Part shown: piece by piece, positions 53,710 through 61,560 of the stretch
Numbering within the stretch: the stretch's first letter is position 1
Layout: the number at the start of each line of letters is the position of its first letter
DNA from: CBDCAS01 sp965214015
Lineage (GTDB): Bacteria; Pseudomonadota; Gammaproteobacteria; Coxiellales; Coxiellaceae
Reading direction: 5' to 3'
Length of the DNA: 64,000 nt
Assembly: GCA_965214015.1 (NCBI GenBank)
Contig: CBDCAS010000019.1
Location: forward strand, 124,001-188,000
Made by a program: the position numbers and the translations under genes
The notes under the pieces: model-generated
What the model saw: only the letters and a program-made list of their open reading frames with translations
Databases searched by the model: none
What the model was told of the DNA's origin: nothing

Positions 53710-54513
53710 ATGAGACCGCAAAAATCAGATCAACAACCTTTACTTTCTCCTAAATTAACAGGAGAGCAAATATCTTTATCCAATGCAAAAATAGCTGCAT
53801 TTGTATTGACTTCATCGATTTGGGTTCCTTTTGCAGCTACAGCTGCTGTAATAACAGCCCCTGTTTTCTTTGCTATGTTCATACGAGCAAGTTTTCGTAA
53901 AGAATCTGAATCTGACCTAATTAATTCTACAACCCCAGAAGAAAAAGACCGGCTAGATCTTCAAATTGAATATGCTGTTACAAATCATTATAACTTACTT
54001 TATAAATTGTGCTGTAATCTAATAGAAGATTTTAATACGCTCAATAGCAATAGCAATACGGATATAGAATCTATTCTAGCTAATATCAAAGTTTTTGAGA
54101 AAAATTTGATAGAAAGTTATTATTACTGGTATGATTCTAAAGTCTTTTCAAATTTAGAGCAATCAAATGAGTTTAACTACAGCAAATCGCCTGAACAACT
54201 TAAAACATCTTTATTGGCACTAAAAAAGAATATTTCTAATTTTTATAATAATAGAGAGGCTTTTACAGAGGTAGAAAAAAGCACTATTACAAGAATCTTA
54301 GACACTGTAAAAGAGCTTTTTAGTCGGCTAATGGTCCCTGCTAACTCCTCAGTGCAGGGAAATAAATGTAATTTAAACGGAAAGCAAAGACAAGCCTACT
54401 CTAATATTTCTAAAAATGCTCAAACGCTCTTTGGCCCCATAGGTAAAAAGGCTGATCTAAAGCAGCAAACAAGCAATCAAGCACTTACTCGGGCGACGGC
54501 AAAGGCTTGCTAA
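53710..54513 (+). CDS. Hypothetical protein with N-terminal membrane hairpin
   Basis: 267 residues behind AAGGAT. Polar N-terminus (MRPQKSDQQPLLSP), then a hydrophobic hairpin at about 26-58 (IAAFVLTSSIWVPFAATAAV then ITAPVFFAMFI), then a long helical, charged C-terminus. I do not recognise the family. It has no signal peptidase site, so the tail is probably cytoplasmic or it is a secreted effector (speculation). The last nine codons overlap the decayed lysis gene on the other strand. Confidence 0.6.
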   Translation: MRPQKSDQQPLLSPKLTGEQISLSNAKIAAFVLTSSIWVPFAATAAVITAPVFFAMFIRASFRKESESDLINSTTPEEKDRLDLQIEYAVTNHYNLLYKLCCNLIEDFNTLNSNSNTDIESILANIKVFEKNLIESYYYWYDSKVFSNLEQSNEFNYSKSPEQLKTSLLALKKNISNFYNNREAFTEVEKSTITRILDTVKELFSRLMVPANSSVQGNKCNLNGKQRQAYSNISKNAQTLFGPIGKKADLKQQTSNQALTRATAKAC

Positions 54514-54903
54514 GCCCGCCTGCCACGGCTTGAATGGTACTGCCGATAAAATTAGGAATGGTTTTTCGACCAAAGACAGCGGCACAAATCATGGCGAGCA
54601 TATTCTCTTGAAAGAGCGTGAGGCTGTGCCAGAGGCTGACGGTATACTGATGGAAAGGTCGGTGAGATGAGTCCTGACCAGAAGGGGGAAGCGAATAATA
54701 AGAACGAGCTATAGCGTAGGATTTTGTCTTTATCCACGAGCTGCGCTAACTCCCACTGTGCCACTGCCAATTGTTTAGAGAGTACCATCTGCTTACGGGC
54801 TTCAATTTCGGCCAGTTTGAGATCTTGATTTTTCTGCGCACGGTCTTTAAGCCAACTGAACAAGTGTGGTGGCCCCTGAGAATACTAAGGAGAGCAGACT
54901 CAT
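54485..54903 (-). pseudogene. Phage holin-like gene, frameshifted
   Basis: From the ATG at 54903 the frame gives MSLLSLVFSGATTLVQ and stops. The frame that carries on is WLKDRAQKNQDLKLAEIEAR to FASPFWSGLISPTF; after about 54655 the sensible frame changes again to FHQYTVSLWHSLTLFQENML ... ICAAVFGRKTIP and ends at 54485. The order (short N-terminus, charged helix, two hydrophobic parts, final GRKTI) fits three-helix phage holins. Two frame changes mean it is broken or misread. Confidence 0.6.
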
Positions 54904-55260
54904 GAGGTCTGTGCCTTTTGTTCTGCAGAGAGCCGTTTCATAAAGGTGCGAAAAACCACGGCTAGAAAATAACTCATATACAGATCGACACAACACCACC
55001 AGATGGCCAGGCTTTGATGCTGGAGCAATTAAACAGGCATCAATTACTGAGGAGATTGGAAACCAAACGAGCAGAATTAAACTCGGCAGCCACAAGAGGC
55101 CTCTGTATTTTTTAAGGGCACTAAAAAGGGCGTCGGCACAGTGCTCCATCCAGCGTTTGAGGAAAAGGGCGAAACCCAGTTTGACGACTAAAAAGAATCC
55201 GGCAATGGTTTCGGTGTTTAGTTTTTTAAAGAAGTCGTTGATCATCGTTAACACACCCAT
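54900..55260 (-). pseudogene. Phage membrane protein, frameshifted
   Basis: Opens MGVLTMINDFFKKLNTETIA with hydrophobic segments (FLVVKLGFALFLKRW, LPSLILLVWFPIS). Near 55020 the plausible reading moves to another frame: QHQSLAIWWCCVDLYMSYFL, AVVFRTFMKRLSAEQKAQTS, stop at 54900. That stop overlaps the next start (ATGA), a sign that this was the real end. Likely a virion or lysis membrane protein of a filamentous or tailed phage. Confidence 0.5.
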
Positions 55261-55877
55261 CGTCCATGGTCACAACAGTCCTTATTGGGAATCAAGCAGC
55301 GCGGATCAGGGGTATTCCTGGGTGTCGAAGGGCTTGAGAATAGCGTGCTCTTTAAAGAGGTTAATAACGATGTCAGGGTGCCTGCGGTAGTTGACTCCAC
55401 CACAGTGGTAGAGGGAGCCTCTGTTGAGAGACTGCTTAAAAAAGGCGTTCTCTCAGAAGTTGAAAGAACGGGTGTGCTCCCTGGTGTCAGGGTACTGGGG
55501 CTCTCACTGGAAGCCTCTCCCAACTGACTAAGATAGTCAATTAGGTAAAAGAGGAGAATAAAAAAGACACAGAAAGCAGCAGCCCCACCTACTTTTAACC
55601 ACATATTCTGCGGGTCTTGAGCGCACCAAGAACCTACGCTTTGCTTTAAGGCCATGAGTTGAGAAGGTTCTTGAGAGACCCTCTCTTCTATCTCAAAAGT
55701 TTGATACTCTAAAGAGGCCTCAGGTGAGGGAATTGGGATCAATGGGTTTCTTTCCTGAGCGTCCTCCTGCAGTAGTGCTGTCTCTTCCTGAGAGTCATTG
55801 AAAGCAGTGGTCTCTGTTAATAAGGGCACAACGCTTAAAGAGCGCATCTCCATAGTGTTGTCTGTAGTTGGTCTCAT
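55248..55877 (-). CDS. Single-pass membrane protein of a decayed phage region
   Basis: 209 residues. Polar N-terminal 95 residues, one membrane helix at about 97-120 (VGGAAAFCVFFILLFYLIDY), then a Ser/Thr/Pro-rich tail to CLIPNKDCCDHGRWVC with four cysteines. The low-complexity tail would be outside the cell. It overlaps the next gene by 13 bases. Its 5' end lies 33 bases from the IS. Function unknown. Confidence 0.5.
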   Translation of the reverse strand: MRPTTDNTMEMRSLSVVPLLTETTAFNDSQEETALLQEDAQERNPLIPIPSPEASLEYQTFEIEERVSQEPSQLMALKQSVGSWCAQDPQNMWLKVGGAAAFCVFFILLFYLIDYLSQLGEASSESPSTLTPGSTPVLSTSERTPFLSSLSTEAPSTTVVESTTAGTLTSLLTSLKSTLFSSPSTPRNTPDPRCLIPNKDCCDHGRWVC

Positions 55878-55909
55878 TCGGTAGACTCCTGAGTAGTGGT
55901 TAAAGGGGT

Positions 55910-57039
55910 TAGGACTTACGCGAAATCGAATTTCACTTGAGGTTGCCTGAGTTCATTAATCCTATATTGGTCTAATAAATTGTCTTTTATTTGGTAAATG
56001 GTTTTAGCTGCATGATGAGCGACAGATTTGAGTTTAAGCCAGACCAAATAGGCACAAGTGATATGATTACGCTGAATACGTTGCTTGCGGCACTGACATT
56101 TAGCTACGCCAGTCAATTGTTTAGCTTCGCGGTGAAACTCCTCAACACACCATCGGATGTTATACACATTTTGTATAGCCTCAGCGGTTAATTGAGATTT
56201 ATCGTTAGTGACAATAAAGTCCGTTCGGCAGGTAGAGGCCGTAATGCGGTAAAGTTGCACATGAAAATCATTAGGAAATTTATTCAGATGCACTGTCTTT
56301 CCCTGTGCGAGTGAGGTTTGATCCCAGGAGAGTTTTGAAGTAGGTATATGATGATAATCTTGCTCAGTTTCGCTCACCAAGCGATTAGCTTTGATAGGAC
56401 AATAAAATAGTTTACCCAGCGCATCAATCGTTAACATTACTTTATGGGTGGCATACCAGCTATCCATAAGAACACCTTTGTAAGGTAATTGCTTTTGATA
56501 ATGAATATTACGCTGCATATCAAATAAATGGTCAAGCTTGCTCTTACCGTCTTGTTCTGGCGCATAAATACGATAATCAATCACCCAAAACTGCTCAGTC
56601 TCCGGATTGACATAAATTGCATTGACCACACCTATGCCATTAATAACCTCTTGGCTATTACCACTATATTGATAACGTGCTAAATCAATCGCCTTAGCAT
56701 AGCTCTTATCTAGTACAGTATCATCGTAAACGATAAAGCCATTTTCACTCCACACTACCTGATGTTTTGCATGTTCCCACAGCATTCTTGGGGATAACTT
56801 CTCACTAGCAAGATAACGATTATAGGAGTCGTGACTAATACCTTCCTTATATTTGGCTACATAGGTTAATGTATAGTTGGTTTGGCTAGAGAGTAAGTAT
56901 TGACAATAATCAATACGATTGACTTTTCTTCTACGTGACATCTCTTTAGGCATCTCTTTCATTATTTTCGACATCTTAAACAATTAGTGAAAAAATAATA
57001 AGTAAAATTCACTCAATTCATCCTTTCGCGTAAGTCCTA
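55910..57039 (-). mobile_element. IS4/IS701-like insertion sequence, 1130 bp, no target duplication
   Basis: Perfect 16-bp inverted ends: TAGGACTTACGCGAAA at 55910-55925 and its complement at 57024-57039. Bases outside the two ends differ, so there is no target duplication. The genes at either side (a decayed membrane protein on minus, a RecT-like gene on plus) do not join. This suggests a deletion or recombination between two IS copies. Confidence 0.9.
55916..56983 (-). CDS. IS4/IS701-like DDE transposase
   Basis: 355 residues. Asp in FIVYDDTVLDKSYAK, Asp in GVLMDSWYATHKV, and Glu in WCVEEFHREAKQLTGVAKCQ with RKQRIQRNHI following. LARYQYSGNSQEVINGIGVV is shared with the transposase at 39280, but the terminal repeats of the two elements differ. 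The frame is intact. Confidence 0.92.
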   Translation of the reverse strand: MFKMSKIMKEMPKEMSRRRKVNRIDYCQYLLSSQTNYTLTYVAKYKEGISHDSYNRYLASEKLSPRMLWEHAKHQVVWSENGFIVYDDTVLDKSYAKAIDLARYQYSGNSQEVINGIGVVNAIYVNPETEQFWVIDYRIYAPEQDGKSKLDHLFDMQRNIHYQKQLPYKGVLMDSWYATHKVMLTIDALGKLFYCPIKANRLVSETEQDYHHIPTSKLSWDQTSLAQGKTVHLNKFPNDFHVQLYRITASTCRTDFIVTNDKSQLTAEAIQNVYNIRWCVEEFHREAKQLTGVAKCQCRKQRIQRNHITCAYLVWLKLKSVAHHAAKTIYQIKDNLLDQYRINELRQPQVKFDFA

Positions 57040-57074
57040 CACTTGTCTTTCAGCCTCAAGATTTTAATCAAGCC

Positions 57075-57866
57075 ATGACACTGGCCACCATGATGGCACA
57101 GAGTCCCTTTGTACCCAATGAGTTTCGAGGACAAAAAGAACATGTATTTTTAGCCATGGCTGTGGGAGCTGACTTAGGACTCTCACCTTTTCAGTCACTG
57201 CAAAATATTGCCATCATTAATGGACGCACGTGCATCTGGGGAGATACCCTATTGGCTGTCGTAAAAAACTACAGTGACTTTGAAGACATCCAAGAGCGTA
57301 TCACCCATCATGTCGCCACATGCACTGTCAAAAGAAAACATCAATCACCACATACTGTCACTTTCAGCGAAGAAGATGCTAAACGTGCTGGATTATGGGG
57401 TCGAAACGTATGGGCCAAATACCCTAAACGCATGTTACAAATGCGCGCGCGTGCCTTTGCTTTGCGTGATGTCTTCCCCGATGCCTTACGAGGCTTACAA
57501 GTGCGTGAAGAAGTCGAAGACCACGCCGATATACCGGATCAACCCATTGAGATTCAGTCTGTAGAGAGTCCCTCTATAGACACAACCCCGGCTCTGTCTC
57601 CAGCAAATGAAACCTCACGTCAATTACAACAGCTTATTCAACAACATGCGATTGATCAGACTATTATCCATCGTTGGCTACAAAAAGCAGGTGTAAAGGA
57701 GCTCAGTGAATTAAATTCTGAACAAACACAACATTGTATTCACTGGATCAATCAACACTATGCTCATACAACACCTAGCTCTGATCGTGCAAAAGAGTTA
57801 GTGCATCAATTAAATGCTTCAGAAACAATAGAAAAACCCACTCTCAATGACGAAATAACTTTTTAA
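57075..57866 (+). CDS. RecT/Red-beta-like recombinase, start removed by IS
   Basis: 263 residues from the first ATG. The same frame is open upstream to the IS end and reads FQPQDFNQAMTLATMMAQSP, the usual beginning of this family, so about ten residues and the original start have been cut away by the IS. The conserved core is clear: KEHVFLAMAVGADLGLSPFQ, INGRTCIWGD, then YPKRMLQMRARAFALRDVFP. These proteins anneal single-stranded phage DNA. It may still be made from the internal ATG, but there is no good ribosome site. Confidence 0.82.
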   Translation: MTLATMMAQSPFVPNEFRGQKEHVFLAMAVGADLGLSPFQSLQNIAIINGRTCIWGDTLLAVVKNYSDFEDIQERITHHVATCTVKRKHQSPHTVTFSEEDAKRAGLWGRNVWAKYPKRMLQMRARAFALRDVFPDALRGLQVREEVEDHADIPDQPIEIQSVESPSIDTTPALSPANETSRQLQQLIQQHAIDQTIIHRWLQKAGVKELSELNSEQTQHCIHWINQHYAHTTPSSDRAKELVHQLNASETIEKPTLNDEITF

Positions 57867-57890
57867 TTAATGATAAAAAATGAGGGCATC

Positions 57891-58262
57891 ATGCATCTAC
57901 ATTCCACAGAACACACACGCATCCTAAGAAAAGATGAACGAGATGAGATCACTCAGGCACACCATCACTATGACATTATGGCCATAGATCGCGATGAAAA
58001 TACAGTAGATTCGTTCTCTATCGCCTTCCAAAAAGGGCCTCTCGAAGAAGTTGGCCCCAATGGGATTATGGATGAAGATCTATTGGTTCTATTGATTGAT
58101 CGGTTCAAAGGATTGCAAACCTCAAAATACCATTGCCATGAATATACCATGGCTTTAGTTCACCTTAAAAAAGCACACCATTATCTAAGATACCGAGCAG
58201 AAGAGCTTAAAATTAAACACAGTGAAAACTCATCCACAGGAACACACCATGCGTGCCCCTAG
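57891..58262 (+). CDS. Acb2/Tad1-like phage anti-defence protein
   Basis: 123 residues from the ATG at 57891, six bases after GAGGG; an earlier ATG at 57870 lacks a good site. The central FQKGPLEEVGPNGIMDEDLL then LIDRFKGLQ, ALVHLKKAHHYLRYRAEELK and a GTH near the C-terminus match the hairpin-domain family that contains Acb2 and Tad1. Known members bind cyclic oligonucleotides or cyclic ADP-ribose species, blocking CBASS or Thoeris defence. The more divergent C-terminus (NSSTGTH for RGVEGTH) leaves the ligand open. Between recT and an HTH gene in the prophage early region. Confidence 0.68.
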   Translation: MHLHSTEHTRILRKDERDEITQAHHHYDIMAIDRDENTVDSFSIAFQKGPLEEVGPNGIMDEDLLVLLIDRFKGLQTSKYHCHEYTMALVHLKKAHHYLRYRAEELKIKHSENSSTGTHHACP

Positions 58263-58494
58263 TCAAAATGAGCAATTGCTAACGCATTTAAAGCAAGCCC
58301 CTATCACGGCTCAAGAAGCTTTGACATATCATATCGGTCGATTAGCCGCGCGTATCTATGATTTACGCTGCAAAGGGTATGTCATTCTTACTTTGATGGT
58401 CACACTCAAAAAACAATACTCAGGACGAACCACTCGATTTGCACGGTATGTATTACTTCATCACAAAAGAGACACCCATGCAGTTTCAAAATGA
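58249..58494 (+). CDS. Phage helix-turn-helix protein
   Basis: 81 residues from the ATG at 58249 (MRAPSQNEQLL), behind AGGA. The pattern ITAQEALTYHIGRLAARIYD then LRCKGYVI is the winged HTH common in small phage proteins. Overlaps the preceding gene by 14 bases and the next by 17, in a tight early operon. Specific role unknown. Confidence 0.75.
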   Translation: MRAPSQNEQLLTHLKQAPITAQEALTYHIGRLAARIYDLRCKGYVILTLMVTLKKQYSGRTTRFARYVLLHHKRDTHAVSK

Positions 58495-58885
58495 ACCACG
58501 TGGTTTTCGTAATAATAACCCTGGTAACATTCGCCTTGGTGAGCATTGGTTGGGTTTAGCAGAGCAACAAACTGATTCTGACTTTTGCCAATTTATCTCC
58601 ATAGAATATGGCCTTCGAGCCATTTTTAAGATCTTGGACACCTATCGCAATTTATACCGACTGACCACTATCAGAGAAATTATCAATCGATGGGCTCCGC
58701 CTCATGCAAACAATACTAAAGCGTATATCGAATCTTTCATAAACTATATGCCCAATAGTGACCACTACTATGACATACGGTCTTTAGAGCAAAGTTCATG
58801 GCTCGTAGCTGCCCTCATTCATCATGAAAATGGGCTGCAACCTTTTTCTATTGAATTTATTAAAGCATGTCAGGAGATTCAGTGA
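58478..58885 (+). CDS. Phage P5/lysozyme-like structural protein
   Basis: 135 residues from the ATG at 58478 (MQFQNEPRGFRNNNPGNIRL). The RGxRNNNPGNIR motif is that of small phage virion-associated proteins related to PRD1 P5 and similar muralytic proteins; YGLRAIFKILDTY and RWAPPHANNTKAYIESF follow the same family. Predicted to act on peptidoglycan or in the virion; catalytic residues were not assigned. Confidence 0.7.
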   Translation: MQFQNEPRGFRNNNPGNIRLGEHWLGLAEQQTDSDFCQFISIEYGLRAIFKILDTYRNLYRLTTIREIINRWAPPHANNTKAYIESFINYMPNSDHYYDIRSLEQSSWLVAALIHHENGLQPFSIEFIKACQEIQ

Positions 58886-59127
58886 TGGAATCTACAGCAA
58901 ATCCTACGTTAGCAACCCACCATGAATTGATTACTGAAGATGCCCTTAAACAATGGGTGGGCCTTAAGCAACGTCAAGCACTAAAACGCTGGCTACAAGA
59001 AAAAAATATTCGATTTTTTCAAGGTAAAGATCGGAGAATTTGTACTACAGCCACAAAAATTAATGCAGCATTAGAAGATAAATTAGACTTTGAGATTGAT
59101 TTTATAAAAAATGGGACGTCATCGTAA
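58885..59127 (+). CDS. DUF4224-type protein, likely excisionase
   Basis: 80 residues from the ATG at 58885, eight bases after AGGAG, touching the previous stop. LITEDALKQWVGLKQRQALK then RWLQEKNIRFF fits DUF4224, a small winged-HTH protein often found just before an integrase, as here (17-base overlap). Probably sets excision direction. Confidence 0.72.
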   Translation: MESTANPTLATHHELITEDALKQWVGLKQRQALKRWLQEKNIRFFQGKDRRICTTATKINAALEDKLDFEIDFIKNGTSS

Positions 59128-60118
59128 AAAGAAACATCAACAATTACCTAAGTATGTCTATCTCTCAAAAGGAAGATATATTTATAAACGCTATTTGGGC
59201 AATAAACAATTTGATAAGGAGATTATCCTAGCGAAACAAGAGGCCCCTTTATCAAAAGTATATCGAGAATACGAGAAAGTGATCGGCATTTCCACAGATA
59301 CCTTAAGCTGGATAATTAACGAATACTTACACTCCCAAGATTTTCAAGAAAAAGCCGCTTATACACAACGTGATTATCGACGGTATGCTCATACGCTGAT
59401 TCATACTAAACTAATTACAGGTCAATTGTTTGGGGACTGTAAGCTAAACCAGGTTACCCCTAAAGTGATGAGACGGTATTTAGATTCTCAAGAGGCTAAA
59501 GTCTCTGCCAATCGAAGAATGTCTTTTTTAAAACTCGTATTCAACTGGGCGCGACAACGCTACGATCAAGTAATAGAAAACCCCTGCCAAGGTGTAAAGT
59601 TGAATCGCGAATCACCACGGACACGTTATATTGAAGATTGGGAGTTTGATCTCGTCAAACAATTAGCCACCCCACCCTATATTTCGATCTTTATGGAAAT
59701 TGCCTATATTTGTCGAGCACGTTGGTCTGAGATCGCCTCTCTTACAAGAGAGCAAATCACTGAACAAGGGTTACACATTAAAAGAACTAAAGGGTCACGT
59801 GATGAATTAACCCTTTGGACATCCAGACTCAAAACAGCTGTTAATAAAGCAAAAACATACAACAGAACTCGAGTTAGTATCAGTATCTATCTTATTCATG
59901 ATAAGCATGGACAGCCAATCCGTTATCAAGCGTTTAAAACAGCTTGGCAACGACTGATGCACACCGCTTTAAAGCAAGGGTTGAAAGAAAAATTTACCTT
60001 TCATGATATTAAAGCTAAAGGGGTGAGCGATCATAAACAAAAACACAGTGGTCATAAGTCAGCCACCATGCGTGCAGTCTATGATAGAACATTAGATAAA
60101 ATAAAAGGGACGCGCTAG
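59111..60118 (+). CDS. Tyrosine-type phage integrase (tRNA-Phe)
   Basis: 335 residues. Catalytic Arg in CRARWSEIASL, then FHDIKAKGVSDHK where the usual HxxR is HxxK (seen in some phage integrases), GHKSATM and Tyr in AVYDRTLDK. It reads towards tRNA-Phe, 99 bases downstream. The motif GTTTTTTAGGAA and a second TTTTTTAGGA follow its stop, and also lie behind the integrase relic upstream of tRNA-Thr. The frame is intact. Confidence 0.93.
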   Translation: MGRHRKKKHQQLPKYVYLSKGRYIYKRYLGNKQFDKEIILAKQEAPLSKVYREYEKVIGISTDTLSWIINEYLHSQDFQEKAAYTQRDYRRYAHTLIHTKLITGQLFGDCKLNQVTPKVMRRYLDSQEAKVSANRRMSFLKLVFNWARQRYDQVIENPCQGVKLNRESPRTRYIEDWEFDLVKQLATPPYISIFMEIAYICRARWSEIASLTREQITEQGLHIKRTKGSRDELTLWTSRLKTAVNKAKTYNRTRVSISIYLIHDKHGQPIRYQAFKTAWQRLMHTALKQGLKEKFTFHDIKAKGVSDHKQKHSGHKSATMRAVYDRTLDKIKGTR

Positions 60119-60217
60119 TTGTTTTTTAGGAAGTTTTTTAGGAAAATACCACGTACAAAAAATTTAGTAATTTATTTTTTATATAACTTATTGAATAAAT
60201 TGAGATTAATTATAAAA

Positions 60218-60293
<76 letters not shown>

Positions 60294-60422
60294 CCGAGCT
60301 CAATTATTTAAAAATAATTTTTTTCACTTTACCCTTTCCCATGTATTGCTTCTTTATGTGAATTTATTTTAAACTTAGAGTATTAGAGTTAAGGTAGTAA
60401 TAAATGCAAGGAGGCAGGAGCT

Positions 60423-60617
60423 ATGGACGACTGGAGTGTCTGGCCAATTTTTAGTCTACAGCTAGTAACAATTATCCTATTTTTTTTCAAAAAAAGGACT
60501 ACTTTTCTTAAGTTATCTCCAAGAATTGCTGTATTAAGTCTCTCCTTGATTTTATGTATTGCTATTGTGGTATCCCTTTATCATGACAGCAATACAGTTC
60601 TTCACCTCTATTTTTAA
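60423..60617 (+). CDS. Small membrane protein
   Basis: 64 residues with two predicted membrane helices (WPIFSLQLVTIILFFF and IAVLSLSLILCIAIVV). A strong AGGAGG followed by another AGGAG precedes the ATG. It lies 9 bases before the dsbB-like gene, so the two are probably read together. No family recognised. Confidence 0.65.
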   Translation: MDDWSVWPIFSLQLVTIILFFFKKRTTFLKLSPRIAVLSLSLILCIAIVVSLYHDSNTVLHLYF

Positions 60618-60626
60618 GGTAATATC

Positions 60627-61049
60627 ATGGCATCATTACAATCAATTTCTAAAAAAATACTACAAACTATATGTATCTTCGCTTTTATACTAACCATTAT
60701 TATCTTAGCAGGTGCTCTCTATATTCAATTTTTCTTTGATGAAGCACCTTGCCCACTTTGCCTATTGCAACGTGCTGCATTTGTCAATATATCTATTGCT
60801 TTAATAATGAACTTACGTTACGGAGAAAGAGTCAGTCATTGGGCTATGGTAATTTTAAGCGCCTGTGTAGGGATTGCAGTTAGCATTCGTCAAATCTGCT
60901 TGCATATTACTGATCCTAAAGGATTTGGATCTGCCATTTGGGGACTGCACTTATATACATGGTGTTTTATTGGTTTTTCAATCGCTATTGTAGGATCGGC
61001 TCTAATTCTCTTAGTATATTCACCAAAATCTAGGCTAAAAAATAGCTAA
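60627..61049 (+). CDS. dsbB: DsbB-family quinone-linked disulfide protein
   Basis: 140 residues, four membrane helices. The first periplasmic pair is clear: APCPLCLLQRAAF (CxxC). The later GSAIWGLHLYTWCF segment matches the family end. But the second periplasmic cysteine pair is not in its usual place: the family's LHICP region is here LHITD, with only a Cys in QICLH. It should pass electrons from a DsbA to quinone, though by a modified route. 140 residues is short for DsbB. Confidence 0.78.
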   Translation: MASLQSISKKILQTICIFAFILTIIILAGALYIQFFFDEAPCPLCLLQRAAFVNISIALIMNLRYGERVSHWAMVILSACVGIAVSIRQICLHITDPKGFGSAIWGLHLYTWCFIGFSIAIVGSALILLVYSPKSRLKNS

Positions 61050-61050
61050 A

Positions 61051-61560
61051 TTACATAAGATCAACAAGTTTATTACGTAAACAATAATGAGTCATTGCTA
61101 ATAGCAATGCTGCCACTATGATGAATATTATTTCATTATAATTGTATATATCAACTACTAGAACTAAAGCTACTCCAGCTGCTGGCGGGTGCTCTACTTT
61201 AAATAATGCCATGATAAATAAACATAGACCTACTGAACTAGCGGCCATAATTCCAATGATGTAAGAATAAGGCATTTCTAAAATGCCATAATTAAAGAAA
61301 CCCAATGACATTTTTACTATATACAGAATGATCCCAGTTATGATGCCAATCAGATAGCCACTGAGTATGTTTTTGAAAGCCGCTGGTGCTGTTGATGGCT
61401 TACTAAAAATAATATAACTACTCGATGATAAAGAACCAGCACCTACTGCCCATAACACATTACTGTTTGCAAAATAATTCATAAAAAAAAGAATCCATCC
61501 AGTAAAAATAGTGGCAAGTAAAGATTGCCAAATCAAGTTGAACCAGGGGTAAGCTCTCAT
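61051..61560 (-). CDS. HPP-family membrane protein
   Basis: 169 residues from the ATG at 61560, which shares a base with the iscS stop (TAATG). Four to five membrane helices; the family motif is EHPPAAGVAL near the end, and FSKPSTAPAAFKNILSGYLI matches the first HPP half. HPP proteins are linked to nitrite transport in some organisms; function here is unknown. It converges on the dsbB-like gene. Confidence 0.8.
   Translation of the reverse strand: MRAYPWFNLIWQSLLATIFTGWILFFMNYFANSNVLWAVGAGSLSSSSYIIFSKPSTAPAAFKNILSGYLIGIITGIILYIVKMSLGFFNYGILEMPYSYIIGIMAASSVGLCLFIMALFKVEHPPAAGVALVLVVDIYNYNEIIFIIVAALLLAMTHYCLRNKLVDLM

Larger units (their letters stand above)
57040..60217 (+). mobile_element. 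Prophage remnant ending at tRNA-Phe
   Basis: A compact, one-strand early region: recT, Acb2-like, HTH, P5-like, excisionase-like, integrase. The left side is cut by the IS at 55910-57039, and the decayed lysis-type genes beyond may be from the same phage. No second tRNA-Phe fragment was found, so the other att end is outside or lost. Confidence 0.7.
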
